A DNA stretch of 64,000 bases from an uncultured Oscillospiraceae bacterium (lineage in GTDB: Bacteria > Bacillota > Clostridia > Oscillospirales > Ruminococcaceae): positions 41,446-105,445 of the forward strand of contig UQGL01000007.1 in assembly GCA_900540595.1 (NCBI GenBank), written 5' to 3'. Positions 32,683 through 41,340 of the stretch are shown in pieces (position 1 is the stretch's first letter; each line of letters begins with the position of its first letter). Below the pieces are notes generated by a model that saw only the letters and a program-made list of their open reading frames with translations, was not told the DNA's origin and did not search any database. A program made the position numbers and the translations under genes.

Positions 32683-33465
32683 ATGGCATTGTTGGAAGTA
32701 AACGGCATCGGCAAAAGCTTTGGTGCCACAAGCGTGCTGCGCGGCATCTCCTTTGATCTGGCCGAGGGGGAGGCGCTGGCGATCATCGGCTCCTCCGGCT
32801 CAGGCAAGACTACGCTGCTGCGCTGCCTGAATTTTCTCGAGACGGCCGACACCGGCTCGATCACCGTCGCGGGCGAAACGCTGTGGAGCGCCGCCGACAC
32901 CCGCACCCAGAGCGAGGAGGCCATCCGCAAAAAGCGGCTGCATTTCGGTCTGGTGTTCCAGAACTTCAACCTGTTCCCCCAGTACACTGCGCTGCAGAAT
33001 GTAATGCTGGCCGGGCAGCTGCTGGCGCGGGAACGCCCCGACTACAAGCAGAACAAGCGCCGGATCCTTGCCGAACTCGAGGAGCAGGCGCGGGCGCTGC
33101 TGGCGCAGATGGGCCTCTCCGACCGGGAGAACCACTACCCGCACCAGCTTTCGGGCGGGCAGCAGCAGCGGGTGGCCATCGCCCGCGCCTTGGCGCTGCA
33201 CCCCGACATTCTCTGCTTTGATGAGCCGACCTCGGCCCTTGACCCCGAGCTGACCGGTGAGGTGCTGCGCGTCCTGCGGGAGCTTGCCGCGCACCGTACC
33301 ACCATGATCATCGTCACCCATGAGATGAAGTTTGCCCGCGATGTGGCGGACCGCATCCTTTTTATGGACGGCGGCGTTGTGGTAGAGCAGGGCAGCGCAA
33401 AGGATCTCATCGACCACCCCAAAGAGGAACGCACCCGCCAATTTCTGGCAAGCTACGGGAAATAA
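32683..33465 (+). CDS. polar amino acid ABC transporter ATP-binding protein (GlnQ type)
   Basis: The 260-residue ATPase has Walker A GSSGSGKTT, Q-loop VFQNFNLFPQYTALQNV, signature LSGGQQQRVAIARAL, Walker B ILCFDEPTSALDPEL and switch His in IIVTHEM. The LFPQ and DEPTSALDPEL wording is specific to polar amino acid importers. A G-rich site (AAGGGGGG) lies 7 bases upstream. A slightly longer helical insert (ERPDYKQNKRRILAEL) is present. Last gene of the operon. Confidence 0.93.
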   Translation: MALLEVNGIGKSFGATSVLRGISFDLAEGEALAIIGSSGSGKTTLLRCLNFLETADTGSITVAGETLWSAADTRTQSEEAIRKKRLHFGLVFQNFNLFPQYTALQNVMLAGQLLARERPDYKQNKRRILAELEEQARALLAQMGLSDRENHYPHQLSGGQQQRVAIARALALHPDILCFDEPTSALDPELTGEVLRVLRELAAHRTTMIIVTHEMKFARDVADRILFMDGGVVVEQGSAKDLIDHPKEERTRQFLASYGK

Positions 33466-33469
33466 ACGA

Positions 33470-33503
33470 AACCGGCAGACCGTTTTCAGGCGGCCTGCCG
33501 GTT
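33470..33503 (+). terminator. terminator after the ABC operon
   Basis: AACCGGCAG-A-CCG and CGG-C-CTGCCGGTT pair around an 8-base loop; T-rich but not pure T behind. Confidence 0.65.
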
Positions 33504-33512
33504 ATCTGTTTC

Positions 33513-33658
33513 TGTAGGGAGGGGTCTTGACCCCTCCGCTGCGCTTTGCGGCCGGCGCTCACAACATGGGTCACGCCGTAGGGGCGCATTCTATATGCGC
33601 CCGCGCCGTTCGCGGCGGCGGAAATGTTCCCGGGCGGATATGGAATCCGCCCCTGCAA
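33513..33658. repeat. dispersed repeat family B copy
   Basis: Begins GTAGGGAGGGGTC and ends GGAATCCGCCCCTGC, with inner GTAGGGGCGCATTCTATATGCGCCC. Related GTAGGGGC...GCCC elements occur at 5611, 37995, 60534, 1608 and 29621. No coding capacity. Confidence 0.65.
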
Positions 33659-33665
33659 TGCGTTT

Positions 33666-34037
33666 TTACCGCACCGCGATGCACTCGATCTCCACAAGGG
33701 CGTTTTTCGGCAGGGCGGCGATCTGCACGCAGCTGCGCGCGGGGAAACCGCCGTGGAAATAGCTGCCGTAGACCTCGTTCACCGCGCCGAAATCCCCCAG
33801 ATCCTGCACGAACACCGTTGTCTTGACAACGCTGTCCAGCGTCAGGCCTGCCTCGCCCAGCACGGCCTGCAGGTTTTTCAGGGCCTGATGGGTCTGGGCC
33901 TGCACACCCTCCGCCAGTGCGCCGGTCGCGGGGTCAAGGCCCAGCTGGCCGCTGCAGTAGACCGTTGTGCCGGTATCCACCGCCTGGGCATAGGGGCCGA
34001 GGGCGGCCGGGGCGTTCTTTGTTGCAATTCGTTTCAT
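33666..34037 (-). CDS. ridA: RidA family 2-iminoacid deaminase
   Basis: The 123-residue protein hydrolyses reactive 2-imino acids such as 2-aminoacrylate. Family motifs are [23 protein letters not shown], a Gln-rich helix ([16 protein letters not shown]), [21 protein letters not shown] with the substrate-binding Arg, and the trimer-forming C terminus. Full length. The start ATG 34037 is chosen over GTG 34049 for spacing from GAGGAG. It follows the hydrolase gene by 17 bases in one operon. Confidence 0.92.
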   Translation of the reverse strand: MKRIATKNAPAALGPYAQAVDTGTTVYCSGQLGLDPATGALAEGVQAQTHQALKNLQAVLGEAGLTLDSVVKTTVFVQDLGDFGAVNEVYGSYFHGGFPARSCVQIAALPKNALVEIECIAVR

Positions 34038-34054
34038 AACCTTATACACTCCTC

Positions 34055-35044
34055 TTATGCTTGTTTATCCTTGTCAGCCTCGGGCGGCCAGACAAAGCCG
34101 CGCCGGGTCAGGCAATCCTGTAAAAAGTCGGTGACCTGCGCCGTGTAGGCGGCGTTGTCGTGGTAGTAGCTCACGGCGTGCTCTGCGCCGTGTACCGTCA
34201 AAAATTTCTTGCCTTTCGCGCGGCAGGCTTCATAGTTGCGCCGCCCCATCTCATAGGGCACAAAGCCGTCCGCATCGCCGTGGACAAAAAAGATCGGCAC
34301 CTTGCTCTGTGCAGCAGCGGCGGTGCAGTCGGCGTCCTCGGGGTCAAAGTGGCCAAAGAGGATCGCCCCCAGCCGCCCGATGGCGTAGGTAAGCCCGACC
34401 GGCATACCGGGCAGGTATTCCGGCAGACATTTGCGGGTGATCTCCCGCGGGCTGGTATAGCCGCAGTCCGCCACAACGCCGCACACATTGTCCGGCAGGC
34501 TCAGCCCGGCCGCCAGCACCACAGTGGCCGCCCCCATCGAGACACCCATCAGGAAGATCGGCACCTCCGGCCCGAAATGACTGCGCGCCCAGACGGCCCA
34601 GTCCCGGGCATCGTAGCGCTCTTTGACGCCCATCGTAATGGTGTGCCCGCCGCTGTAGCCGTGGGCGCGCTGGTCGGGCAGCAGCACATTGTAGCCCAGC
34701 GCCGTGCAGAGCGTGTAGCCGCCCAGCCCGTCCCGCGTGGCATAGCCGCGGTATCCGTGGAAGATGATGGCCAGCGGCGCACCGTCGGCATGGTGGTAGT
34801 ACCGCGCCGCCAGCGGGGTGCCGTCCTGCGCCGTGATATGCACCGGCTCAAACCGGTCGCGCGCCAGCGCATCGGCATCGGGGCCCATCGCCTTGCGGTA
34901 GCACTCACGGGTGGGCATGTCCGCCGGGGAGGGCACCTGCGTGGTGGGCTTATTGTAAAAGCCCACGCGGTAGACACCGTAGGCAGCGCCCAGCACCGCT
35001 GCACCGGCCGCTGCAGCCGCCTTGAGCAGGGGATGCTTTTTCAT
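34055..35044 (-). CDS. alpha/beta hydrolase, membrane-anchored
   Basis: A 329-residue protein with one N-terminal hydrophobic stretch ([22 protein letters not shown]) that may anchor it or serve as signal. The catalytic triad can be seen: nucleophile Ser in [12 protein letters not shown], Asp in [11 protein letters not shown] and His in GAEHAVSYY. The oxyanion strand is [13 protein letters not shown]. It belongs to the BAAT/peptidase S9-like esterase group. Substrate unknown. Confidence 0.85.
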   Translation of the reverse strand: MKKHPLLKAAAAAGAAVLGAAYGVYRVGFYNKPTTQVPSPADMPTRECYRKAMGPDADALARDRFEPVHITAQDGTPLAARYYHHADGAPLAIIFHGYRGYATRDGLGGYTLCTALGYNVLLPDQRAHGYSGGHTITMGVKERYDARDWAVWARSHFGPEVPIFLMGVSMGAATVVLAAGLSLPDNVCGVVADCGYTSPREITRKCLPEYLPGMPVGLTYAIGRLGAILFGHFDPEDADCTAAAAQSKVPIFFVHGDADGFVPYEMGRRNYEACRAKGKKFLTVHGAEHAVSYYHDNAAYTAQVTDFLQDCLTRRGFVWPPEADKDKQA

Positions 35045-35083
35045 GGGGGGATCACCTCAGTTTCCATTGCTGTATTTGTTCCG

Positions 35084-35112
35084 ATTATAGCAAATTCCCG
35101 CCCGCACCGCAA
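35084..35112 (-). promoter_or_regulatory. promoter of the hydrolase-ridA operon
   Basis: Minus strand: TTGCGG (35112-35107), 17 bases, consensus TATAAT (35089-35084). Confidence 0.72.
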
Positions 35113-35135
35113 CGCTTTGACAAAAAAGTTCACAC

Positions 35136-35164
35136 TTGCCACCGCGCCGTTTTCGCGGTATAGT
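35136..35164 (+). promoter_or_regulatory. promoter of the XRE regulator gene
   Basis: TTGCCA (35136-35141), 17 bases, TATAGT (35159-35164). It diverges from the hydrolase promoter about 25 bases away. A perfect TTGACA at 35117 is not spaced from any good -10. Confidence 0.65.
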
Positions 35165-35258
35165 ATACTTATTTATGACCCACTCCGCAGGGGGGCAAAG
35201 TACACGCCGGCCTTTTCATCGGCTTTACCGCACCTGCTACAATTCAAGAGGGTTTCCC

Positions 35259-36707
35259 ATGAGTGAACTGACGCAAAGCCTCCAGATCGCTGTTACCCGC
35301 TATCCCGGCACGATGGCCGAGCTGGCGCGCCGCACCGCCATCGACCGTTCCACCCTGTACAAGATCATCAACGGCCAGCGCACACCCCGGCAGGAGCAGC
35401 TTGAGCGCCTGGCCGAGGCCCTTGAGCTGAATGACGAGCAAAAGGACACCCTGCTGCTGCAGTACAAGCAGCGCGGCCGCTCCACCGACCCGCGGATTCG
35501 CACCGAGCTGCACAAGCTGCTGACCACGGCCTGCACCGTGCAGGAGTCTATCCGCCATGAGGGCGTAGCCCCCAACACCGCCTTTTCGGAGATTCCCTGC
35601 ACCGACCGCTATGTCGAGGGGCCGCGCGCCGTGGGCGCACTGGCCGGGGCCCTGATCGCCCGCCACCTTGCATCGGGCGATACCCGGCCGCTGCTGCTCT
35701 CCCCCTTCACCAATCCCGTGCTGGACAACGCCCTGATCGAGCGCTTCTCGGTGGCGGACGGAGAACCCGCCGCCGTCGCGCAGCTGCTGCTTTTTGCGCA
35801 GGATCGTGAGATACCGCGCCACCTTGCCTCCGACATTGCCACACTTACCCATACGCTGCCGCTGCTTTTTCTGCCCAAGATGCGGTATGACGCCCGCATA
35901 GCCCCCTGCATCACCGGTGAGCCGATCCCCGGCGCCCTGATGCCGGTCTACCTGCTCCTGCCGGAGAGCGCGCTCCTGATGGACCGCCTTGGGCAAAAGG
36001 CGCTGCTCGTCACCAACCGCAAGGCGGTCGAAAGCCTGCGCCTTTCGTTCAGCCGCCAATATTTTGATGCCTCCTCCGCGCTGCGGCTGACCAGCGGCAA
36101 GCATAATTTTCTCGAGTCGATGTCGCTGTACAGCGGCCTGTTTGCACGCCGCAAGCGGTGCAGTATGATCCGCTACCAGCCGCCCTTTTCCCTGCTCGCC
36201 GACAAAGAGATGGCACTGCAGGTCCTGCGCCTTGACGATACCCTGCGGGAGCTGCTGCCCTCGATGCTCGACTATCTGGCAAGCTGGAGCCAGCAGACGC
36301 CGGACATCTTTTTCTGTGAGGAGGGCATCCTGCAGTTTGTGCGCAATGGCCTGATGTTTGACCTGCCACCGTCACTCTACGACCCGCCTGCGCCCGAGAT
36401 ACGGCGCAGGCTGCTGCAGCGGCTGCGGCAGGCCGTTGCAGCCGACCGGCAGACGCTGCGCATCGTGGACACCACCCAGCTGCCCCTCTCCCCCGCCATG
36501 AGCGTGAATGTTTTTCAGGGCGGCGGCATCGTTTTCTGTCAGGCTGCGACCGCGCCGGATGAGCTGTTCTGCCGCGAATATCTGCTGGAGGACCCCGTCC
36601 TGACCGATGCGATGCTCGGCTATCTGGACCTGTGCCGCGCCGGGGAGCGGGTGCGCAGCAAAAAATATACCCTCGACTTTATTGATTATTGTCTGCGGCT
36701 GCTGTAA
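35259..36707 (+). CDS. XRE family transcriptional regulator with large C-terminal domain
   Basis: A 482-residue protein. Residues about 15-65 are an XRE helix-turn-helix (TMAELARRTAIDRSTLYKIINGQRTPRQEQLERLAEAL). The remaining 400 residues form an alpha/beta region with no motif I recognise (for example LLSPFTNPVLDNALIERFSV and SKKYTLDFIDYCLRLL at the end); it may sense a ligand or cell state. It stands alone with its own promoter, upstream of the Nudix gene by 42 bases. Confidence 0.78.
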   Translation: MSELTQSLQIAVTRYPGTMAELARRTAIDRSTLYKIINGQRTPRQEQLERLAEALELNDEQKDTLLLQYKQRGRSTDPRIRTELHKLLTTACTVQESIRHEGVAPNTAFSEIPCTDRYVEGPRAVGALAGALIARHLASGDTRPLLLSPFTNPVLDNALIERFSVADGEPAAVAQLLLFAQDREIPRHLASDIATLTHTLPLLFLPKMRYDARIAPCITGEPIPGALMPVYLLLPESALLMDRLGQKALLVTNRKAVESLRLSFSRQYFDASSALRLTSGKHNFLESMSLYSGLFARRKRCSMIRYQPPFSLLADKEMALQVLRLDDTLRELLPSMLDYLASWSQQTPDIFFCEEGILQFVRNGLMFDLPPSLYDPPAPEIRRRLLQRLRQAVAADRQTLRIVDTTQLPLSPAMSVNVFQGGGIVFCQAATAPDELFCREYLLEDPVLTDAMLGYLDLCRAGERVRSKKYTLDFIDYCLRLL

Positions 36708-36749
36708 AATGGTCTTGTGTATCACCCGTTTGTAAAAGGAGAAAACGCC

Positions 36750-37289
36750 ATGGCACATACCGAGACCATGCTGGAAAGCAAAGAGATCTTCAACGGCCGC
36801 GTCATCCGCGTCACCGTTGACAAGGTGCAGCTGGAGGACGGCTCCACCTCCACCCGCGAGATCGTCCATCACCACGGCGGGGCCTGCATCCTGCCCGTTG
36901 ATGCAGACGGCAATATTACGCTGGTACGCCAGTTCCGCTATGCCTTTGGGGAGGAGATCTGGGAGCTGCCAGCCGGCAAGCTGGAGGCCGGCGAGGACCC
37001 GTTTGAGGCCGCCAAGCGCGAGCTGAGCGAGGAGTGCGGCCTGACCGCCGACCACTTTGTCGATCTGGGCATCGTCTACGCAACCGTCGGCTACGACAGC
37101 GAAAAGATCTACCTGTGGGCCGCCACCGGCCTGCATGAGGTCCGCCAGCATCTGGATGCCGGGGAGTTCCTTGATGTCGTCAAAATGCCGTTTGACAAGG
37201 CGCTCGGCCTTGTGATGGACGGCACCATCAAAGACAGCAAGACTCAGGTGGCCCTGCTGAAATACGCGCAGCTGCGCGGCAAAGCCTGA
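36750..37289 (+). CDS. Nudix hydrolase, ADP-ribose pyrophosphatase type
   Basis: The 179-residue enzyme has a perfect Nudix box GKLEAGEDPFEAAKRELSEECGL (about residues 76-98) and the NudF/ADPRase features VRQFRYAFGEEIWELPAG before it. It likely splits ADP-ribose to AMP and ribose 5-phosphate. Start 36750 follows AAAGGAG by 8 bases. Its stop abuts the methyltransferase start (TGAATG), so both are co-translated. Confidence 0.88.
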   Translation: MAHTETMLESKEIFNGRVIRVTVDKVQLEDGSTSTREIVHHHGGACILPVDADGNITLVRQFRYAFGEEIWELPAGKLEAGEDPFEAAKRELSEECGLTADHFVDLGIVYATVGYDSEKIYLWAATGLHEVRQHLDAGEFLDVVKMPFDKALGLVMDGTIKDSKTQVALLKYAQLRGKA

Positions 37290-37973
37290 ATGGGCGTTGA
37301 GATACTGGACCACGGCACCCGCGTGCTGACCGCGCCGGGCGCGACCTTCGGCACCGATGCGCTGCTGCTGGGCCGCTTTGCCCTGCCCCGCCGGGGGGAG
37401 CGCGCGCTGGATATGTGCAGCGGCTGCGGCATCATCTCGCTGCTGTGGCACGATGCCGGCCACCGCGGCCCCTGCACGGCACTTGAGCTGGACGCCGCAG
37501 CCTCCGCCCTCTGCGCGCAGGCCGCCGCCGACAACGAGGCCGACCACATCACGCCGCTCTGCGCCGACCTGCGGCAGTTCTGCACCGCCGGGCCGGAGCA
37601 GGGGCAGTATGATTTTGCCGCCTGCAACCCGCCGTATTTTGCGGCCGGGCCCCGCAGCCCCGACCCGCGCCGGGCCGAGGCCCGCCATACCGACAGCTGC
37701 ACCACCGCCGATGCTGTGGACTGCGCCCGCCGCGCCCTGCGGGACGGCGGCCGCTTTGTGCTGTGCCAGCGCCCCGAGCAGCTGGCCGAGATCTTAGCCG
37801 CCCTGCGCGCCGCCCGCCTTGAGCCGAAGCGGCTGGCCTTTGTCAAAAACCGGCCAAACGGCGCACCGTGGCTCTTCCTTGTCGAGGCGCAGAAGGGCCG
37901 CCGCACCGGCCTGCGCGTCGAGCCGGACATCCTCATCACGGCGGGCGCGGCCCTCTACGGCCCGAAGGGTTAG
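37290..37973 (+). CDS. class I SAM methyltransferase, tRNA1(Val) A37 N6-type
   Basis: A 227-residue methyltransferase with SAM motif LDMCSGCGIISLLWHDAG and catalytic CNPPYF, the NPPY that marks N6-adenine methyltransferases of the TrmN6/YfiC group. TFGTDALLLGRFALP at the N terminus is also standard in that group. It probably methylates a tRNA adenine. Start directly follows the Nudix stop with no ribosome site of its own, so translation is coupled. Confidence 0.85.
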   Translation: MGVEILDHGTRVLTAPGATFGTDALLLGRFALPRRGERALDMCSGCGIISLLWHDAGHRGPCTALELDAAASALCAQAAADNEADHITPLCADLRQFCTAGPEQGQYDFAACNPPYFAAGPRSPDPRRAEARHTDSCTTADAVDCARRALRDGGRFVLCQRPEQLAEILAALRAARLEPKRLAFVKNRPNGAPWLFLVEAQKGRRTGLRVEPDILITAGAALYGPKG

Positions 37974-37994
37974 GCGTGGCATCTGAAAAATGCA

Positions 37995-38102
37995 GTAGGG
38001 GCGGGGCTCTGCTCCGCCCGGGGCATCTTTCCGGATGAGCAGCTTTCCCGGAAAGATGCTGTATGGGCAAAGTTGGCGGGCGGAGCAAAGCCCCGCCCCT
38101 AC
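37995..38102. repeat. dispersed repeat family B, full inverted-repeat copy
   Basis: GTAGGGGCGGGGCTCTGCTCCGCCC at the left is mirrored by GGGCGGAGCAAAGCCCCGCCCCTAC at the right (24-25 bases, few mismatches). The inner CATCTTTCCGG/CCGGAAAGATG also pairs, so the whole 108 bases fold into one cruciform-like structure. Confidence 0.85.
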
Positions 38103-38156
38103 ATATGTGGCAAGGCAAAATACATACAAAATTTATAGAATCAGGAGAACACCGTC

Positions 38157-38942
38157 ATGGGACTTTTTCATCAGAATTTTGACAAACCGGGGCCGGGCGT
38201 TTCGCCCAACGCCCCCCGCAAAAAGGGTGCTGCCCGCTATTTTGAGGTGCTGGCCCGCGATTTTTCCACCTTCTGGATGGCAGGTCTGCTCGCCATGATC
38301 AGCAGCCTGCCCTTTGCGCTGGGGCTGTGGTTTGCCGTCACGACCCACTCGCTGATCCCGATGCTGCTGGCCGGCATTCTGGGCGGCATGCTGGCCGCCC
38401 CGCAGATCGTGGGCCTCAACGACACTGTCCTGCGCGCCCTGCGCGATGAGCCGGGCTACTGGTGGGTGACCTACCGCCGCGCATGGAAGCGCAACGCCAA
38501 GGCCTCGCTGCTGCCCGGTGCCATCTGCGGCCTGCTGCTGGCGATGGAGATTTTCACCGCATTCCATACCGAGACCGGCAGCGTTGCCGTCATGGTGGCG
38601 ATCTTTGTCGCACTGATCCTGCTGGCGGGCATCGCGCAGTACCTCTACGCCCAGGTCGCGCTGGTCGATCTGCCGTTTTCCAGCCTGCTCAAGAACTCTC
38701 TGATGCTCTTTTTGGGGTATCTGCCCCGCAGCGCGCTGGGCATCCTGTGGCAGGGCCTTTACTGGGCCGCCATCGCACTGTTCTGGCCTCTGTCCGGTGC
38801 TGTGCTGATCCTGACAAGCCTCTGGTTTCCCTGCTCGCTGAGTCTGCTGGCCATCTACCCTGCCTTGAACAAGAGCTTCGACCTTGAGGCGAAGATCAAG
38901 GCAATGCGCGACGCCCAGCTCGACAGCCACGACGAGAACTGA
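38157..38942 (+). CDS. YesL/DUF624-like membrane protein
   Basis: A 261-residue protein. The N terminus MGLFHQNFDKPGPGVSPNAPRKKG is the typical opening of YesL-like proteins in Clostridia. About five or six membrane segments follow, and the C terminus is charged. Molecular role is unknown in the family; members often lie near sugar uptake genes, which is not so here. A strong terminator follows. Confidence 0.7.
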   Translation: MGLFHQNFDKPGPGVSPNAPRKKGAARYFEVLARDFSTFWMAGLLAMISSLPFALGLWFAVTTHSLIPMLLAGILGGMLAAPQIVGLNDTVLRALRDEPGYWWVTYRRAWKRNAKASLLPGAICGLLLAMEIFTAFHTETGSVAVMVAIFVALILLAGIAQYLYAQVALVDLPFSSLLKNSLMLFLGYLPRSALGILWQGLYWAAIALFWPLSGAVLILTSLWFPCSLSLLAIYPALNKSFDLEAKIKAMRDAQLDSHDEN

Positions 38943-38948
38943 CCCCTT

Positions 38949-38977
38949 GAGGAACGCAAGCTGCGTTCCTCTTTTTT
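38949..38977 (+). terminator. rho-independent terminator after the YesL-like gene
   Basis: GAGGAACGCA (38949-38958) pairs with TGCGTTCCTC (38962-38971), followed by six T. Confidence 0.9.
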
Positions 38978-39032
38978 ATTGCCGCCTCCTCTTGGGTTCT
39001 TTGGTTCTTTGGGGGGCGCGGCTTTTGCCATC

Positions 39033-39061
39033 TTGCACCCTACTGCAAAAAAAGGTATAAT
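39033..39061 (+). promoter_or_regulatory. promoter of the surface glycan cluster
   Basis: TTGCAC (39033-39038), 17 bases, consensus TATAAT (39056-39061), 40 bases before the first glycosyltransferase. Confidence 0.78.
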
Positions 39062-39100
39062 AACAGAATAGGTTTATTTTACACCCAAGGAGGCCGCGGC

Positions 39101-40276
39101 TTGAAAATTCTGCTGATACACTGTCATTACCGGCTGCCCGGCGGCGAGGACGCCGTCTTTGCCGCGGAGCGCGCCCTGCTTGAGCGCCGCGGCCATACCG
39201 TGCTGGTGTATGAGCGCAGCAATGAGGAGGCCGCCCACGGCCTTGCCAAAGCGCTGCTGCCGCTGCACGCAGTCTGGAACCGCCGCGCTGCCCGCGAGGT
39301 CCGCGACCTCATCCGGCGGGAGGGGGTCGAGGCCGTGCATATCCACAACACGCTCCTGCTGCTCAGCCCCGCCGTGGTCCGCGCCGCCAAGCGCTGCGGC
39401 GTGCCGGTCGTGCAGACGCTGCACAATTTCCGGCTGTTCTGCCCCAACGGCATCCTGCTGCGGGACGGCGCCGTCTGCGAGGATTGCCCCCGCCGCGGCC
39501 TGCACTGCGCACTGCAGCACCGCTGCTACCGCGGCAGTCTGGCGCAGACCCTTGTGGTCGCCGCGTCCTACCGGCTGCACCGGGCGCTGGGCAGCTGGCG
39601 CGGTGTCTGGGTCACGACCCCGACCGAGTTTGACCGCGAGAAGCTGCTGGCCTTCAACAGGCTGCGCCCCACCTTTGACGAAAACCACCTTGTTGTCAAG
39701 CCAAACCCCGTCAATGTGCCCGCCGGGCCGGTCATCCCGTGGGAGGAGCGCGACCGCCGCTTCGTCTTTGCCGGCCGGCTGGAGGAGCTCAAGGGGCTGC
39801 GCACCGTCATCGAGGCGTGGCGTCTGCTGGGCGACACCGCGCCCGAGCTGCTCATCGCCGGGGACGGCCCGCTGGCCGACTGGGCGCGCGCACAGGCGCT
39901 GCCCCGGGTCCGGTTTCTCGGCCAGCTTGAGCGTGCGGAGCTGCACCGTCTGATCGGCGCAAGCTATGCCGTCATTGCCGCAAGCCTCTGCTATGAAAGC
40001 TTTGCCCTTGTCCCCGCCGAGGCCCACGCCCTCGGCACGCCGGTGCTGGCCAGCCGGATCGGCAATGTGGGGGCCTCGGTGCGCCCCGGGTTTGACGGGC
40101 TCTGCTTTGCGCCGGGCGATGCCGCCGCGCTGGCGGGGGCCGTGCGCGCCCTGCGGGCCATGCAGTTTGACTGCGCGGCCATTGCCGCCGCCACCCGCCG
40201 CCGCTTCAGCGAGGAAGAAAACTACAGAACTCTGATGAAATTTTACGGCCGCCGCGCCGCCGAGGAATCGCTATGA
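39101..40276 (+). CDS. GT4 glycosyltransferase with cysteine-rich insert
   Basis: The 391-residue enzyme starts at TTG 39101 with AAGGAGG upstream. It has the GT-B layout: N-terminal ILLIHCHYRLPGGEDAVFAAE, a VHIHN motif, and C-terminal nucleotide-sugar site ESFALVPAEAHALGTPVLAS with E-x7-E. Between them, FCPNGILLRDGAVCEDCPRRGLHCALQHRCYRGS carries six Cys, an insert seen in a GT4 subgroup. Retaining transferase of the cytosolic membrane face. First gene of the cluster. Donor unknown. Confidence 0.88.
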   Translation: MKILLIHCHYRLPGGEDAVFAAERALLERRGHTVLVYERSNEEAAHGLAKALLPLHAVWNRRAAREVRDLIRREGVEAVHIHNTLLLLSPAVVRAAKRCGVPVVQTLHNFRLFCPNGILLRDGAVCEDCPRRGLHCALQHRCYRGSLAQTLVVAASYRLHRALGSWRGVWVTTPTEFDREKLLAFNRLRPTFDENHLVVKPNPVNVPAGPVIPWEERDRRFVFAGRLEELKGLRTVIEAWRLLGDTAPELLIAGDGPLADWARAQALPRVRFLGQLERAELHRLIGASYAVIAASLCYESFALVPAEAHALGTPVLASRIGNVGASVRPGFDGLCFAPGDAAALAGAVRALRAMQFDCAAIAAATRRRFSEEENYRTLMKFYGRRAAEESL

Positions 40277-41283
40277 ACCAGTTTTACCGCGCCCTGCAGA
40301 TGCCGCCCAGACGGCTGCTGCGCAAGCTTTTGGGCGAAAAGGAAGTCTACACCATCGCCGTGCGCCCCCGCCCCACAGCCGAGGGGACCGAGCCGCTGCC
40401 CGCGCTGGACGGCGGGGCCTACACCCCCCTGCCCGGGCGTGAGGGCTGGTGGTTTGCCGACCCGCTGCTCTACCGCCGCGGCGGTCGGCGCTGGCTTTTT
40501 TCCGAGGCAATGGACCTTTCGACCGGCAAGGGCCGCATCGAGGTCTGCGAGCTGCATGAGGACGGCACGATCGACGCTTGGCAGCCCGCGCTGGAGGAGG
40601 ACTTCCACCTCTCCTTCCCGACTGTCTTTGACTGGAACGGCGAGATCTGGATGCTGCCCGAGACCGGCAGCGACCACAGCCTGCGGCTCTACCGCTGCCG
40701 GGCGTTTCCCACCGAGTGGGAGCTTGTGCAGCGCTTTGCGACCGATGAGGAGCTTTGCGATGCCATTCTGCTGGACCGCCGCGCCGAGGCGCTGACCATC
40801 CTGTGCAGCGAGACAAAGCCCGACAACCAACTCTATGTCCGCTACCGCCGCTATACCTTGCGCCATGCCGTGCAGGAGTCGGCCGCCCTGCCGCCGCAGG
40901 GCCCGTTTGAGCTTGTACCCGATGAGACCTACAACCTGCAGCACCGCGACTTTGACCTTGTCAGCCGCAACGCAGGCCCCCTCTTTGTGCTGGGGGAGCA
41001 GATCATCCACCCCACGCAGGTCAGCTCGACCGTGGACTACGGCCTCTATCTGCAGTTTCTGGCCCGGCGCGGTAGCTCCGAGATCCCGCTGTGCGCCGCC
41101 ACGCCCCAGAATGTCACCATCACCGGCATTGCTCCGGCGGACCTCATCGGCGTACACACCTACTGCCGCGATGACCGGCTGGAGATCCTTGACGCGCGGT
41201 ATCTGACCCGCCTGCCCAAAATCGAGAAGGCCGCCAAGCCCGCCCCGGCGGACGAACCGGCCCCCGGGGATACCGCCCCGTAA
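40273..41283 (+). CDS. GINT1 N-terminal-like beta-propeller protein
   Basis: A 336-residue protein with propeller-type repeats: WWFADPLLYRRGGRRWLFSEAMD, GRIEVCELHEDG, FHLSFPTVFDWNGEIWMLPETG and LRLYRC. This spacing matches the domain at the N terminus of plant glucosamine inositolphosphorylceramide transferase, often found in bacterial glycan clusters. No transferase domain is attached. It may bind or alter the glycan. It overlaps the preceding gene by four bases (ATGA). Confidence 0.68.
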   Translation: MNQFYRALQMPPRRLLRKLLGEKEVYTIAVRPRPTAEGTEPLPALDGGAYTPLPGREGWWFADPLLYRRGGRRWLFSEAMDLSTGKGRIEVCELHEDGTIDAWQPALEEDFHLSFPTVFDWNGEIWMLPETGSDHSLRLYRCRAFPTEWELVQRFATDEELCDAILLDRRAEALTILCSETKPDNQLYVRYRRYTLRHAVQESAALPPQGPFELVPDETYNLQHRDFDLVSRNAGPLFVLGEQIIHPTQVSSTVDYGLYLQFLARRGSSEIPLCAATPQNVTITGIAPADLIGVHTYCRDDRLEILDARYLTRLPKIEKAAKPAPADEPAPGDTAP

Positions 41284-41340
41284 CGCCCCCGCTGCGGGGC
41301 GCCGTCTGCCTTTCTCTGTAAAAGAGGTACACCTATCCAC

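Noticed and set aside
35117..35122. TTGACA upstream of the XRE gene as its -35
   Set aside because: The spacing to TATAGT would be 36 bases; TTGCCA at 35136 is spaced 17.
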